Assembly: GCA_030146285.1 (NCBI GenBank)
Contig: JASLBZ010000058.1
Coordinates: 1 to 12,189 of the forward strand
DNA length: 12,189 nucleotides
Direction of reading: 5' to 3'
Source: Neisseriaceae bacterium
GTDB lineage: Bacteria; Pseudomonadota; Gammaproteobacteria; Burkholderiales; Neisseriaceae
In this document: in pieces, positions 1-7,757 of the stretch
Numbering within the stretch: position 1 is the first letter of the stretch
How the letters are laid out: each line of letters begins with the position of its first letter
Notes under the pieces: generated by a model
The model's database searches: none
What the model was told of the DNA's origin: nothing
What the model saw: only the letters and a program-made list of their open reading frames with translations
Made by a program: the position numbers and the translations under genes

Positions 1-953
1 AAGTTGGTGCTCGCTTCAGCTGATGCCAATACATAATAAGCCGGAATCGTTAATTTGGTTTTTGGCAACGACACATCAACGGTATTTGCACCCAATGATT
101 TTAACAAAGCAACCGCTTCATCGACGCTTTTGGCAACATCCGCATCCAATCCAGCAGCAAAATATTCAGAAGGCAAACCAATGGTTAAACCCGTTAAAGG
201 TTTATTTAAATCGCGAGTGTAGTCTTCTGCTTCGCGCTCTAAACTGGTTGAGTCTTTTTCATCAAAACCCACCATCGCATTCAAAAGCATTGCACAGTCT
301 TCTGCAGTTTGTGCCATAGGGCCTGCCTGGTCAAAACTCGACGCATATGCCACCATACCAAAACGAGAAACCGTACCGTAAGTAGGTTTAATGCCGGTCA
401 CACCACAATGAGAAGCAGGTTGACGAATAGAACCACCAGTATCACTGCCTAAGGCAACCGGAGCCAAACGAGCGGCCACTACCGCAGCTGAACCGCCAGA
501 AGAGCCACCAGGAACGTGATCACGATTCCATGGATTAAACGTTGCACCATCTATAGAGCTTTCCGTGGTCGAACCCATCGCAAACTCATCCATATTGGTG
601 CGACCCAAAGCAACCATGCCTTGGTTTTGTAAGCGCTCTACTACAGTAGCAGTGTAAGGGGAGGTAAAATTGTCCAACATTTTAGATGAACATGCACTTC
701 TCCAGCCCTCATGGCAAAACAAATCTTTGTAGGCAATCGGAACGCCTGTTAACACCGTACCATTGCCGCTGGCCAATACCGCATCTGCCGCCTTGGCATT
801 GTCCAATGTTTTTTGTGCATCCAAAACAGTATAGCCATTGATGGCTGGATTTTTTTCATCAATCGCAAGCAAATACGCCTGCGCCAGTTCTGTTGCTGAA
901 ACTTCTTTTGAATGCAGCAGATCACTGCATTGCTTTACAGTTAAATTTTTCAT
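1..953 (-). CDS. gatA: Asp-tRNA(Asn)/Glu-tRNA(Gln) amidotransferase subunit A, 3' end cut off by the window
   Basis: This is the glutaminase subunit of the GatCAB complex. It releases ammonia from glutamine, and the ammonia is used to convert Glu-tRNA(Gln) and/or Asp-tRNA(Asn) to the amidated form in the cytoplasm. About 317 N-terminal residues are present, where the family usually has about 480-490. The amidase signature is complete: catalytic Lys76 (in VPIAYKDLF), cis-Ser151 (in PGGSSGGSAA) and nucleophile Ser175 (in GSDTGGSIRQPAS). Their spacing is the same as in the known Lys-Ser-Ser triad. The start is the only usable ATG: in-frame stops lie just upstream and there is no alternative ATG, GTG or TTG between. 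The Shine-Dalgarno site is weak (AAGAAT-like). gatC lies 87 nt upstream on the same strand, so the two are probably co-transcribed; gatB is expected beyond the left edge. Family assignment is very secure. Confidence 0.97.
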   Translation of the reverse strand, partial: MKNLTVKQCSDLLHSKEVSATELAQAYLLAIDEKNPAINGYTVLDAQKTLDNAKAADAVLASGNGTVLTGVPIAYKDLFCHEGWRSACSSKMLDNFTSPYTATVVERLQNQGMVALGRTNMDEFAMGSTTESSIDGATFNPWNRDHVPGGSSGGSAAVVAARLAPVALGSDTGGSIRQPASHCGVTGIKPTYGTVSRFGMVAYASSFDQAGPMAQTAEDCAMLLNAMVGFDEKDSTSLEREAEDYTRDLNKPLTGLTIGLPSEYFAAGLDADVAKSVDEAVALLKSLGANTVDVSLPKTKLTIPAYYVLASAEASTN

Positions 954-983
954 ATCAACAATATTCTTATGTATTCTTCTATT

Positions 984-1006
984 ATTCGGTCATCATAATT
1001 CCGAAT
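984..1006. repeat. Short inverted repeat between gatC and gatA
   Basis: ATTCGG and CCGAAT arms of 6 bp flank an 11-nt loop in the 87-nt gatC-gatA spacer. There is no T-run, so it is not a standard terminator. It could be a processing site or a chance hairpin; a 6-bp arm pair is easily found by chance in AT-rich DNA. Confidence 0.2.
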
Positions 1007-1040
1007 GAACATTTTCTTCGTGGATGACGCGTTGCCAAAA

Positions 1041-1328
1041 TCACTCAATAACCTTAGGTACCAGATACAAATCGTCTGCTACAGCAGGTGCAATTTGTTG
1101 ATAATAGGCGTGGTGGTCGGTTTGAGTAACCACGTCTTCACGCAAGCGCAACGACAACTCATGCGGATGACTCATCGGCTCAACACCTTCTGTATCAAGG
1201 CCTTGCATCTCTTCAACCATAGAAAAGATATTATTCAAATCCAGCATCACTTGGTTTTGTTCGTCATCGCTTAACGATAGGCGAGAAAGTTTGGCCAGCT
1301 TCTCAATGTCTTTTTTTGTTAAAGCCAT
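1041..1328 (-). CDS. gatC: Asp-tRNA(Asn)/Glu-tRNA(Gln) amidotransferase subunit C
   Basis: This small subunit wraps around GatA and GatB and stabilises the tRNA-dependent amidotransferase complex. The 95-residue protein is the normal family length. It begins MALTKKDIEKLAKLSRLSL, the typical first helix, and has the usual LDTEGVEPMSHP segment in the middle (near residues 45-54), followed by a conserved LRLREDVV stretch. The start is supported by a clear Shine-Dalgarno GAGGA (complement of 1335-1339) 6-7 nt upstream. It is the first gene of the minus-strand gatC-gatA unit and is divergent from mreB, an arrangement common in betaproteobacteria. Confidence 0.95.
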   Translation of the reverse strand: MALTKKDIEKLAKLSRLSLSDDEQNQVMLDLNNIFSMVEEMQGLDTEGVEPMSHPHELSLRLREDVVTQTDHHAYYQQIAPAVADDLYLVPKVIE

Positions 1329-1347
1329 TTTTTTTCCTCAAATTTTA

Positions 1348-1376
1348 TTAGCAAATACGATAATCTAAGGTATCAT
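1348..1376 (+). promoter_or_regulatory. Candidate promoter of the mreB operon
   Basis: TTAGCA (1348-1353, 4/6 to consensus) is followed after a 17-nt spacer by TATCAT (1371-1376, 5/6). This predicts a start near 1383 and a leader of about 160 nt before mreB. It is the best-spaced pair I could find in the 215-bp divergent region. Other -10-like hexamers (CATAAT at 1393, TATAAC at 1420, TAAAAT at 1510) lack a -35 at the right distance. Confidence 0.3.
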
Positions 1377-1417
1377 ACTTGCGTTTCTGTGACATAATGC
1401 CTAATTCATAGTACCGA

Positions 1418-1446
1418 ATTATAACTGATTTCAGCCCAGAACAATA
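1418..1446 (-). promoter_or_regulatory. Candidate promoter of gatC-gatA
   Basis: The minus strand has a perfect TATAAT (complement of 1418-1423), which would start transcription near 1411 and give a leader of about 80 nt. The -35 at 17 nt spacing (TATTGT, complement of 1441-1446) matches poorly. The -10 is the main support. Confidence 0.3.
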
Positions 1447-1543
1447 TGTGATTGTTTCACTCTGAGTGGTTTGCCAATTTAGGGCTACGGAAACAAAACA
1501 CAAACCTTTTAAAATAACCTCAAGAATACATTAGGAAAACCAG

Positions 1544-2584
1544 ATGTTTCGTTTTTTAACTCGATATTTTTCAAACGATTTGGCAATTGATTTGGGCACC
1601 GCAAATACAGTTATTTGCACAAAAAATGAAGACATTGTCTTAGATGAACCATCTGTGGTTGCAATTCAGAATGACCCCAATGGCAATAAAGCCGCCATTT
1701 TGGCAGTGGGCACTGAAGCAAAAAAAATGCTGGGTCGTACACCTGGCTCTATTCAAGCAATTCGCCCGATGAAAGATGGCGTGATTGCAGACTTTAATGT
1801 GACCGAAAAAATGTTAAAGTCGTTTATCAAACAAGTTACCAGCAGCCGTTTCGCTGCATCTCCTCGCATTGTGATTTGTGTTCCTTGTGGCTCAACCCAA
1901 GTAGAACGAAAAGCCATCCGTGATTCAGCTTTGGCTGCCGGCGCATCTTCTGTTAATCTAATCGAAGAGCCGATGGCTGCTGCCATTGGTGCTGGCCTAC
2001 CTATTGAAGAACCAATGGGTTCAATGGTTGTGGATATTGGTGGTGGCACCACTGAGGTTGGTGTGATTTCTTTAAGCGGTTTGGTGTACTCACACTCAAT
2101 CCGTGTGGGTGGTGATGCTTTTGATGAAGGCATCATTAACTATGTACGCCGCAACTACGGCATGCTCATTGGCGAAGCAACTGCCGAAGAAATCAAAAAA
2201 CAAATTGGTTCTGCATTCCCTGGTGCAGAAGTGCGTGAAATTGAAGTCAAAGGCCGCAATCTGGCTGAAGGCATTCCTCGTTCATTCACCATTACCTCAA
2301 ATGAAGTTCTAGAAGCATTGACTGAACCATTGAACCAAATCGTTCAAGCGGTTAAAAACGCATTAGAACAAACGCCTCCTGAATTGGGTGCTGACATTGC
2401 CGATCGCGGCTTGGTTTTAACTGGCGGTGGCGCTTTGCTTCTTGATTTGGATCGCTTATTGGCAGAAGAAACAGGCTTGCCTGTGATGATTGCTGATGAA
2501 CCATTAACATGTGTGGCTCGTGGCTCTGGTCGTGCTTTGGACATGATTGGCAAACTGAACTCGATTTTTGTTCCTAACCCATAA
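1544..2584 (+). CDS. mreB: Rod shape-determining protein MreB, actin-like filament protein
   Basis: This bacterial actin homologue polymerises into membrane-bound filaments that direct the elongasome and so set rod shape. The 346-residue length is normal (about 345-350). The ATPase landmarks are in order: phosphate-1 loop D16-L-G-T-A-N-T, phosphate-2 loop at D164 (DIGGGTTEVG), and the adenosine loop near residues 292-297 (LTGGGALL). The N-terminal MFRFLTRYFSNDLAIDLG resembles MreB proteins with a short hydrophobic, amphipathic membrane-binding start. AGGA at 1533-1536 sits 7 nt before the ATG. It is the first gene of the mreBCD-mrdA-rodA run, and mreC follows after 22 nt. Identity is beyond reasonable doubt; MreB-like DnaK-type proteins are excluded by length and motifs. 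Confidence 0.98.
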   Translation: MFRFLTRYFSNDLAIDLGTANTVICTKNEDIVLDEPSVVAIQNDPNGNKAAILAVGTEAKKMLGRTPGSIQAIRPMKDGVIADFNVTEKMLKSFIKQVTSSRFAASPRIVICVPCGSTQVERKAIRDSALAAGASSVNLIEEPMAAAIGAGLPIEEPMGSMVVDIGGGTTEVGVISLSGLVYSHSIRVGGDAFDEGIINYVRRNYGMLIGEATAEEIKKQIGSAFPGAEVREIEVKGRNLAEGIPRSFTITSNEVLEALTEPLNQIVQAVKNALEQTPPELGADIADRGLVLTGGGALLLDLDRLLAEETGLPVMIADEPLTCVARGSGRALDMIGKLNSIFVPNP

Positions 2585-2606
2585 TCACCCTAGGTTTGCT
2601 TTATCA

Positions 2607-3482
2607 ATGGCAGAACAATTAGACTTCACTCACAAAAGACTGAAACCAACCACCAAGTTGGTTTCTCTTTGTGCAATTGCAATTGCATTGTTGCTAGCCG
2701 ACAATCGCTCAAGCATGATTCAAGATGCAAAAAACACCATGCGCAATGCTTTGTATCCAGTGCAGTGGGTTGCCAGTCAACCCATGATTTGGTATGAGCA
2801 TTTCAGTGTGTATTTCATGGACCAATCTAAGCTGCGTGCCAGCAATCAAGCGCTTGCTCAAGAAAACATTCAATTACAAACTTTGGCCAACGAACGCGCC
2901 AGTTTGTTATTGGAATTAAACGAAATCAAGCTCTTGAATAATTTCAAAGTCGATGCCCAAAACAACGGCATTATGGCAGAGATTTTTGCTGCAGGACTGG
3001 ACCCTTTGGCAGGCAAATTATTCATTAACAAGGGCAAAAATGCCAATCTTGTTTTGGGACAAGCCGTTATTGACAGCAGCGGTCTGATTGGCCAAATCAC
3101 CAGCTTACAAAACAACACAGCTGAAGTTTCGGTGGCAACACACACCCAATCGGTCATCCCCGTGATGAATGCGCGCACAGGTGTACGAACACTTTTGTAT
3201 GGCAATGCCCAAAACTTAGAATTGCGTTACATGCCGCATGATGCTGATTTGCGCGCCAATGATGTGTTGGTGACTTCTGGCCTAGATGACATCTATCCAG
3301 CAGGCATACCCGTTGCCAAAGTCACAAGCGCCCAGATTATTACCGGCGCACCTTATTACAAAGCACAAACCAAACCGATGGCCAACATTGACAAGGCAGG
3401 TTACGTTCTGGTCTTGCCATTAGCACACAATATTGCGTTAACAGATGCACAAGCAACAAAAGAGACCCAAACCCATGAATAA
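2607..3482 (+). CDS. mreC: Rod shape-determining protein MreC
   Basis: MreC is a bitopic inner-membrane protein whose periplasmic part activates PBP2-RodA and links them to MreB. With the ATG at 2607 it has 291 residues. It has a short cytoplasmic tail, one transmembrane helix at about residues 17-31 (LVSLCAIAIALLLAD), a coiled-coil stretch at about 72-112, then the beta-rich MreC domain (FINKGKNANLVLGQAVID, GLIGQITSL, TSGLDDIYPAGIPVAKV). An in-frame TTG at 2568, overlapping the end of mreB, would add 13 residues, but it has no Shine-Dalgarno site. The ATG start gives the usual N-terminus, although its AGG (2592-2594) is rather distant at 12 nt. The 3' end overlaps mreD by 8 nt, which suggests translational coupling. 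Confidence 0.93.
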   Translation: MAEQLDFTHKRLKPTTKLVSLCAIAIALLLADNRSSMIQDAKNTMRNALYPVQWVASQPMIWYEHFSVYFMDQSKLRASNQALAQENIQLQTLANERASLLLELNEIKLLNNFKVDAQNNGIMAEIFAAGLDPLAGKLFINKGKNANLVLGQAVIDSSGLIGQITSLQNNTAEVSVATHTQSVIPVMNARTGVRTLLYGNAQNLELRYMPHDADLRANDVLVTSGLDDIYPAGIPVAKVTSAQIITGAPYYKAQTKPMANIDKAGYVLVLPLAHNIALTDAQATKETQTHE

Positions 3483-3972
3483 TTTTGATGATTTTTTGGG
3501 CAAGGTTTCCAAACGCTTCATCTTGACCAGCTTTTTTGTGGTATTGCTATTGGATTTTATTCCACTGCCCAAACAGGACTTTTTTTGGTTGCCTGAGTTA
3601 ACAGCCATGCTGTTGGTTTTTTGGTTAATCAACCAACCTCGCGTGGTTGGTCTGGGTTACGCTTTTGTGTTGGGCCTTGTATTGGATATAGGCTTAAATA
3701 GCCCATTGGGTTTGCATGCCTTAGCATACAGCATCACCAGTTTCTTGGTCATTCGCCAACAAAAACACATTACCTATTACAGCCATGGCACCCAATCGTT
3801 GGTGATTTTGGGTGTTTTGCTCGGCAATCAAGCCATCATGAGTATTGTCCGTTTGTTCTACGACCACCAGTTTATTGGATGGCTGCCCTTCTTAGCTGCC
3901 TTTATTGCCGCTTTGTTGTGGCCCATTTTCAATAAACTCATGGTTCTTTTGATTAATTTTAAACGCCAGTAA
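3475..3972 (+). CDS. mreD: Rod shape-determining membrane protein MreD
   Basis: MreD is a small polytopic inner-membrane protein of the elongasome that binds MreC and tunes activation of PBP2. The ATG at 3475 gives 165 residues, typical of the family. The sequence is almost entirely hydrophobic, with five or six transmembrane segments. It contains the characteristic GLGYAFVLGLVLDIGLNSPLG region, where the Asp and the PLG motif are conserved in MreD. An upstream in-frame ATG at 3445 would give 175 residues, but it lies deeper inside mreC. The 3475 start places a purine-rich AAGAGA about 9 nt upstream and an 8-nt overlap with the mreC stop. mrdA begins 2 nt after its stop. Confidence 0.9.
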   Translation: MNNFDDFLGKVSKRFILTSFFVVLLLDFIPLPKQDFFWLPELTAMLLVFWLINQPRVVGLGYAFVLGLVLDIGLNSPLGLHALAYSITSFLVIRQQKHITYYSHGTQSLVILGVLLGNQAIMSIVRLFYDHQFIGWLPFLAAFIAALLWPIFNKLMVLLINFKRQ

Positions 3973-3974
3973 TC

Positions 3975-5960
3975 ATGAAAACTCAGCGCCAATACAATCA
4001 AGGCTCAGCGCCTTACGCCAGCTCGCAGCGCGATTTACCGCTGCGACTTTTGGTTGCATTTGTCATTATCGTCATTTCTTTTTGCGTTTTGCTAGGACGT
4101 TTTTACTTCTTGCAAGTGGTCAAACACAATGACTATGCTTTGCGTGCCACCAGCAACCGCATTTCCTTGATTCCGACACCACCTACCCGTGGTGAGATCA
4201 CAGACATCAATGGTGTGGTTTTGGCCCGTAACTACCCTGCTTATTCTTTGGAGTTGATTCCCAGTGAGTTAAGTGAAAGCGTCGATGAGACCATTGCCAA
4301 ACTCTCTAAATACGTTGACGTGACCGAAGGCGACTTAAAGCGCTTTAAAAAATTCCGCGCCGAAAGTCGTTCTTATGAGAACATTCCGCTCAAGCTCAAA
4401 CTGTCCATTGAAGAAGCCAGCCGTTTGTCTGCCCAGCTTTACCAATTCAAAGGTGTCGAAATCAATGCTCGAACCTTTAGGGAATATCCTTATGGCCCAA
4501 CCTTGGCACACATTATTGGTTACATTGGTCGCATTAGCCAAAAAGATCAGGCAGCCTTAACAGAAAAAGGCACGGATACTTTGTACCGTGGTACCACACA
4601 CATCGGCAAGCTTGGCTTAGAAAACTACTATGAAGAACAACTGCATGGCACACCAGGTATGCAAGAGGTTGAAAAGGACTCACTTGGCAATATTGTGCGC
4701 GTGCTCAGTACACTCGATCCACAAGCTGGTCAAACCTTAAAGTTGTCTTTGGACATGCGTGTTCAATTGAAAGCGGATGAGCTATTGGGCGACAGGCGCG
4801 GCTCCATCGTGGCCATCAACCCCAAAACGGGGGGGATTATTGCATTGGTGTCCAAACCGGCATTCGATCCCAATTTGTTCATTGATGGCATCGACAGCAA
4901 AACGTGGAATGATTTGAATACTGACTGGCAACGCCCCATGGTCAATCGTGCCATTCAAGGCGTGTATCCGCCAGGCTCGATTTTCAAACCTTTTATTGGC
5001 ATGGCCATGCTCGAAAGTGGCAAGCTAACCCAAAGCACCATGGTACCTGCACCTAGCTCTTGGAACATTCCAGGTTCTTCGCATCGCTTTCGCAGTCCAT
5101 CTCGCAATGGTCACGGCACAGTCAACTTATCACGGGCCATTACCGTATCTTCTGATACCTTCTTTTACCGCATTGGCTACGAAATGGGTATTGATAAAGT
5201 CAGCCCAATTTTGGCTCAGTTTGGTTTGGGCAGCGCAACGGGCATCGACTTGAGCCATGAAAATGATGGCATTTTGCCATCTAAAGAGTGGAAAGAAAAA
5301 CGCTTTGCCAAATCCAAACCAGCCGTGCGTGAATGGCATCCTGCAGACATGGTGGCCGTGAGTATTGGACAAGGATACAACGCCTATACGCCCATCCAAA
5401 TGGCACAAGCGACATCCATTTTGGCCAACAATGGCATTGTGTTCAAACCACACTTGGTGCAGCAAATCATCAATCACGAGACCCAACAAGTGACGTTGAT
5501 TGAACCAACTCCTGCTCGCACTTTGCCTTTTAACCCAAGCAATTTTGACTACATCAAAAATGCCATGGTAAATGTACTTAAAAGCGGTACCGGCGCTCGG
5601 GTAGGTTATGGTTTGCAATACAATATGGGTGGCAAAACAGGAACGGCCCAAGTGGTTCAAATCAAACAAGGTAGCCGATACAGCGCCTCTTCTTTGGCTG
5701 AACAACATCGAGATCATGCTTGGTTTATTTCGTTTGCACCTGCAGAAAATCCACAAATTGCCATTGCCGTTTTGATTGAAAATGGTGGTTGGGGTGCCAA
5801 TGCTGCGCCACTGGCACGCCAATTGTCGGATTATTATTTATTGCAATTGAAAAATGAGCCACCCTTAAAAGGCAAAAACAATACCCAAGAAGCCAAAGCC
5901 TTAATGGGCTTAACGCCAGAACAAGAAACAGCAGCAGGAGCCAAAAATGCATCCCGATAG
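3975..5960 (+). CDS. mrdA: Penicillin-binding protein 2, peptidoglycan DD-transpeptidase of the elongasome
   Basis: This class B PBP crosslinks new peptidoglycan during sidewall elongation, together with RodA. The 661 residues compare with about 630 in E. coli. A short cytoplasmic start precedes one transmembrane helix at about residues 23-47. The non-catalytic pedestal follows (PTRGEITDINGVVLARN near 69-86), then the transpeptidase domain with all three active-site motifs: S335-x-x-K338 (PPGSIFKPF), S392-S393-D394 (the SxD variant usual for PBP2) and K554-T555-G556 (GGKTGTAQV). These spacings match PBP2 rather than FtsI. No Shine-Dalgarno site is evident; the ATG lies 2 nt after the mreD stop, so translation probably depends on reinitiation. 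The 3' end overlaps rodA by 14 nt. A G7 run at 4829-4835 lies within codons 285-287, with the frame intact. Confidence 0.97.
   Translation: MKTQRQYNQGSAPYASSQRDLPLRLLVAFVIIVISFCVLLGRFYFLQVVKHNDYALRATSNRISLIPTPPTRGEITDINGVVLARNYPAYSLELIPSELSESVDETIAKLSKYVDVTEGDLKRFKKFRAESRSYENIPLKLKLSIEEASRLSAQLYQFKGVEINARTFREYPYGPTLAHIIGYIGRISQKDQAALTEKGTDTLYRGTTHIGKLGLENYYEEQLHGTPGMQEVEKDSLGNIVRVLSTLDPQAGQTLKLSLDMRVQLKADELLGDRRGSIVAINPKTGGIIALVSKPAFDPNLFIDGIDSKTWNDLNTDWQRPMVNRAIQGVYPPGSIFKPFIGMAMLESGKLTQSTMVPAPSSWNIPGSSHRFRSPSRNGHGTVNLSRAITVSSDTFFYRIGYEMGIDKVSPILAQFGLGSATGIDLSHENDGILPSKEWKEKRFAKSKPAVREWHPADMVAVSIGQGYNAYTPIQMAQATSILANNGIVFKPHLVQQIINHETQQVTLIEPTPARTLPFNPSNFDYIKNAMVNVLKSGTGARVGYGLQYNMGGKTGTAQVVQIKQGSRYSASSLAEQHRDHAWFISFAPAENPQIAIAVLIENGGWGANAAPLARQLSDYYLLQLKNEPPLKGKNNTQEAKALMGLTPEQETAAGAKNASR
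5936..5940 (+). promoter_or_regulatory. Strong ribosome-binding site of rodA inside mrdA
   Basis: AGGAG ends 6 nt before the rodA ATG and lies within the last codons of mrdA. It is the best Shine-Dalgarno site in the mre-rod run and fixes the rodA start at 5947 despite the 14-nt overlap. Confidence 0.75.
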
Positions 5961-7047
5961 CCAATGGAAAATCTACTGGAATAAATTGGTAGACCCACTT
6001 GATATGTGGCTGTTTATTCCCATGGCTTTGATTTACATCATGAGTTTGTTTTTGTTGTACTCTGCCGATGGTCAGCAGTTTACCCAATTAGAGAACAAAA
6101 CCATCCACACGGTTGTGGGCTTTGTTATGTTGTGGTTGATTGCCAAATCTAAACCCCAAATCTTAAGCAACTTTGCCGTTCCCATGTACTTGATTGGCAT
6201 TGTTTTATTGATCGGGGTTGCTGTGGCAGGCGTGAGTGTTAATGGCTCAAAACGCTGGCTGAATATTGGTATTACCCGTATTCAGCCATCTGAAATCATG
6301 AAAATTGCTGTGCCTTTAATGGTTGCTTGGTATTTTTATCGACATGAGACCCTCACCCGTTGGTATCATTTTGTGATTGGTTTACTGATTTCATTGGTTC
6401 CTGTGCTGTTGATTTTAAAACAGCCTGATTTGGGTACATCCATTTTAATTCTCGCTTCAGGCTTGTTTGTTATTTTCTTTGCTGGTTTACCATGGAAAGT
6501 GATTTTTGCTGCCTGTATCGGTTTGGCGGCTGCATTGCCATTGATGTGGCAATACGGCATGCGCGACTACCAAAAAGTTCGGGTGATGACTTTACTTGAC
6601 CCCACAACGGACCCACTAGGTGCAGGCTACCACATTATTCAATCCACCATTGCCATTGGCTCAGGTGGCATCTGGGGCAAAGGCTGGCTCAATGGCACCC
6701 AAACCCATTTAGACTACATTCCTGAAAGCACAACCGACTTTATTTTTGCCGTTTTTGGTGAGGAATTTGGTTTGGTTGGCAATCTGATTTTGCTGGCCAT
6801 TTACTTGGTTATTTTGGGCCGAGGCTTGTACATAGCAGGCCATGCCAGAACCTCATTTGAACGCTTGCTGGCAGCGGCTTTAACCATGGTATTTTTCTGT
6901 TACGCTTTTGTGAACATGGGCATGGTCAGTGGCATCTTACCTGTGGTTGGCGTCCCGTTGCCTTTGGTCAGTTACGGTGGTACAGCCACCTTAACCATTA
7001 TGTTTATTTTGGCTGTTTTGATGAGCATCAACAACCAAAGTCGTTAG
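5947..7047 (+). CDS. rodA: Rod shape-determining protein RodA, SEDS peptidoglycan glycosyltransferase
   Basis: RodA polymerises lipid II into glycan strands for cell elongation and works as a pair with PBP2, encoded immediately upstream. The 366 residues are the normal length and are very hydrophobic, consistent with about ten transmembrane segments. SEDS hallmarks are present: RIQPSEIMKIAVP, the large periplasmic loop GSGGIWGKGWLNGTQTHLDY, then IPESTTDFIFAVFGEEFG, in which D264 matches the essential catalytic Asp of the family, and the C-terminal PVVGVPLPLVSYGGTA. The loop wording and the PBP2 partner favour RodA over FtsW. The gene (also called mrdB) ends 9 nt before a strong terminator, closing the elongasome operon. 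Confidence 0.97.
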   Translation: MHPDSQWKIYWNKLVDPLDMWLFIPMALIYIMSLFLLYSADGQQFTQLENKTIHTVVGFVMLWLIAKSKPQILSNFAVPMYLIGIVLLIGVAVAGVSVNGSKRWLNIGITRIQPSEIMKIAVPLMVAWYFYRHETLTRWYHFVIGLLISLVPVLLILKQPDLGTSILILASGLFVIFFAGLPWKVIFAACIGLAAALPLMWQYGMRDYQKVRVMTLLDPTTDPLGAGYHIIQSTIAIGSGGIWGKGWLNGTQTHLDYIPESTTDFIFAVFGEEFGLVGNLILLAIYLVILGRGLYIAGHARTSFERLLAAALTMVFFCYAFVNMGMVSGILPVVGVPLPLVSYGGTATLTIMFILAVLMSINNQSR

Positions 7048-7056
7048 CCAACTGCC

Positions 7057-7087
7057 AAAAAAAAGCCACCTTCTCGGTGGCTTTTTT
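7057..7087. terminator. Bidirectional intrinsic terminator between rodA and the convergent SEC-C gene
   Basis: An 8-A run (7057-7064), the arm GCCACC (7065-7070), the loop TTCTC, the complementary arm GGTGGC (7076-7081) and a 6-T run (7082-7087) form a textbook hairpin. With A/T pairing the stem extends to about 12 bp. The A-tract makes it work on the minus strand as well, so it serves both rodA and the gene that ends at 7106. Confidence 0.9.
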
Positions 7088-7105
7088 CATTCAATAGGCA
7101 TGGTA

Positions 7106-7753
7106 TTACTTGGCTTTACCGCAGCATGCTTTGAATTTTTTCTCACTGCCACATGAACACATGTCATTGCGACCAATTTTGTCGCCATCACGTTTTTGCG
7201 TTTTTGGCTTATTGATTAAAGCATGCAAATAACTGTGAATCAGTTGCACAGTCTCTGCCAAATCATTGGCAAAACCATTCATTTCTTTGTCATCGAACTC
7301 AATGCCTTCTTCTTCATAAATGCCACCCAATGCCATCACAGGGTAAAATAAATCTTCGAAATCAGCATCATTGTTCGCATATTCAAACCAATCCGTTGCC
7401 ACAATATCCAAAGCGTACAAATATGCATTGCACCACAGCTTCAAACCATCAATCACATTGCCATCAATCGGTGACACCAACGCTTTTTCAAAGCTTTTGG
7501 CCAAAAGCTCTTCTTTGATGTCCGTAACCATCGCTTCAATCAAAGCGATGGCCGCTTCTTTTTGGGCTGAATCGTAATTTTCAATGTCACTGCCCAAAAC
7601 CACATCCATCCAGTCAGCCACATTGGCTTCATCAGGACCTGAAATCATGGCCGTGAAGAAACCACGCACTTCATCAATGTGCATAGCATCTGAATCACGA
7701 AAGTTGATTAAAATATTTTCTAATTGCTGTTGTTTTTCAGCGTTAAATAGCAT
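7106..7753 (-). CDS. UPF0149/YecA-like protein with C-terminal SEC-C zinc motif
   Basis: This is a 215-residue protein of unassigned function. Residues of about 5-175 are acidic and helical and resemble the UPF0149 (YgfB/YecA) fold: the HIDEVRGFFTAMISGP start, the DWMDVVLG segment, and a later YPVMALGGIYEEEGIEF region. After a basic linker (KPKTQKRDGDKIGRND) comes a SEC-C zinc-binding motif, C199-S-C201 with C210-C211, like the tail of SecA and of E. coli YecA, which binds zinc and is reported to associate with ribosomes. The reading frame could open as far back as 7888, but that would run 131 nt into the upstream gene. The ATG at 7753 has AAAGG about 8 nt before it and lies just 4 nt after that gene's stop. 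It is the last gene of a dusC/methyltransferase operon, which hints at a translation-related role; that role is inference. Confidence 0.85.
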   Translation of the reverse strand: MLFNAEKQQQLENILINFRDSDAMHIDEVRGFFTAMISGPDEANVADWMDVVLGSDIENYDSAQKEAAIALIEAMVTDIKEELLAKSFEKALVSPIDGNVIDGLKLWCNAYLYALDIVATDWFEYANNDADFEDLFYPVMALGGIYEEEGIEFDDKEMNGFANDLAETVQLIHSYLHALINKPKTQKRDGDKIGRNDMCSCGSEKKFKACCGKAK

Positions 7754-7757
7754 GGAG

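Noticed and set aside
23..319. Plus-strand frame of 98 codons at the left edge
   Set aside because: It is antisense to gatA, which is clearly coding there.
1753..2136. Minus-strand frame of 127 codons inside mreB
   Set aside because: Low-complexity shadow rich in Pro, Ser and Ala opposite a highly conserved MreB region; no family resemblance.
5130..5822. Long open frame of 230 codons on the minus strand antisense to mrdA
   Set aside because: It lies entirely within the catalytic domain of mrdA, has no recognisable domain or ribosome-binding site, and its composition is that of a reverse-complement shadow.
6281..6300. TTCAG-CCAT-CTGAA palindrome in rodA
   Set aside because: It lies in the conserved IQPSEI coding segment and is short; codon content explains it.
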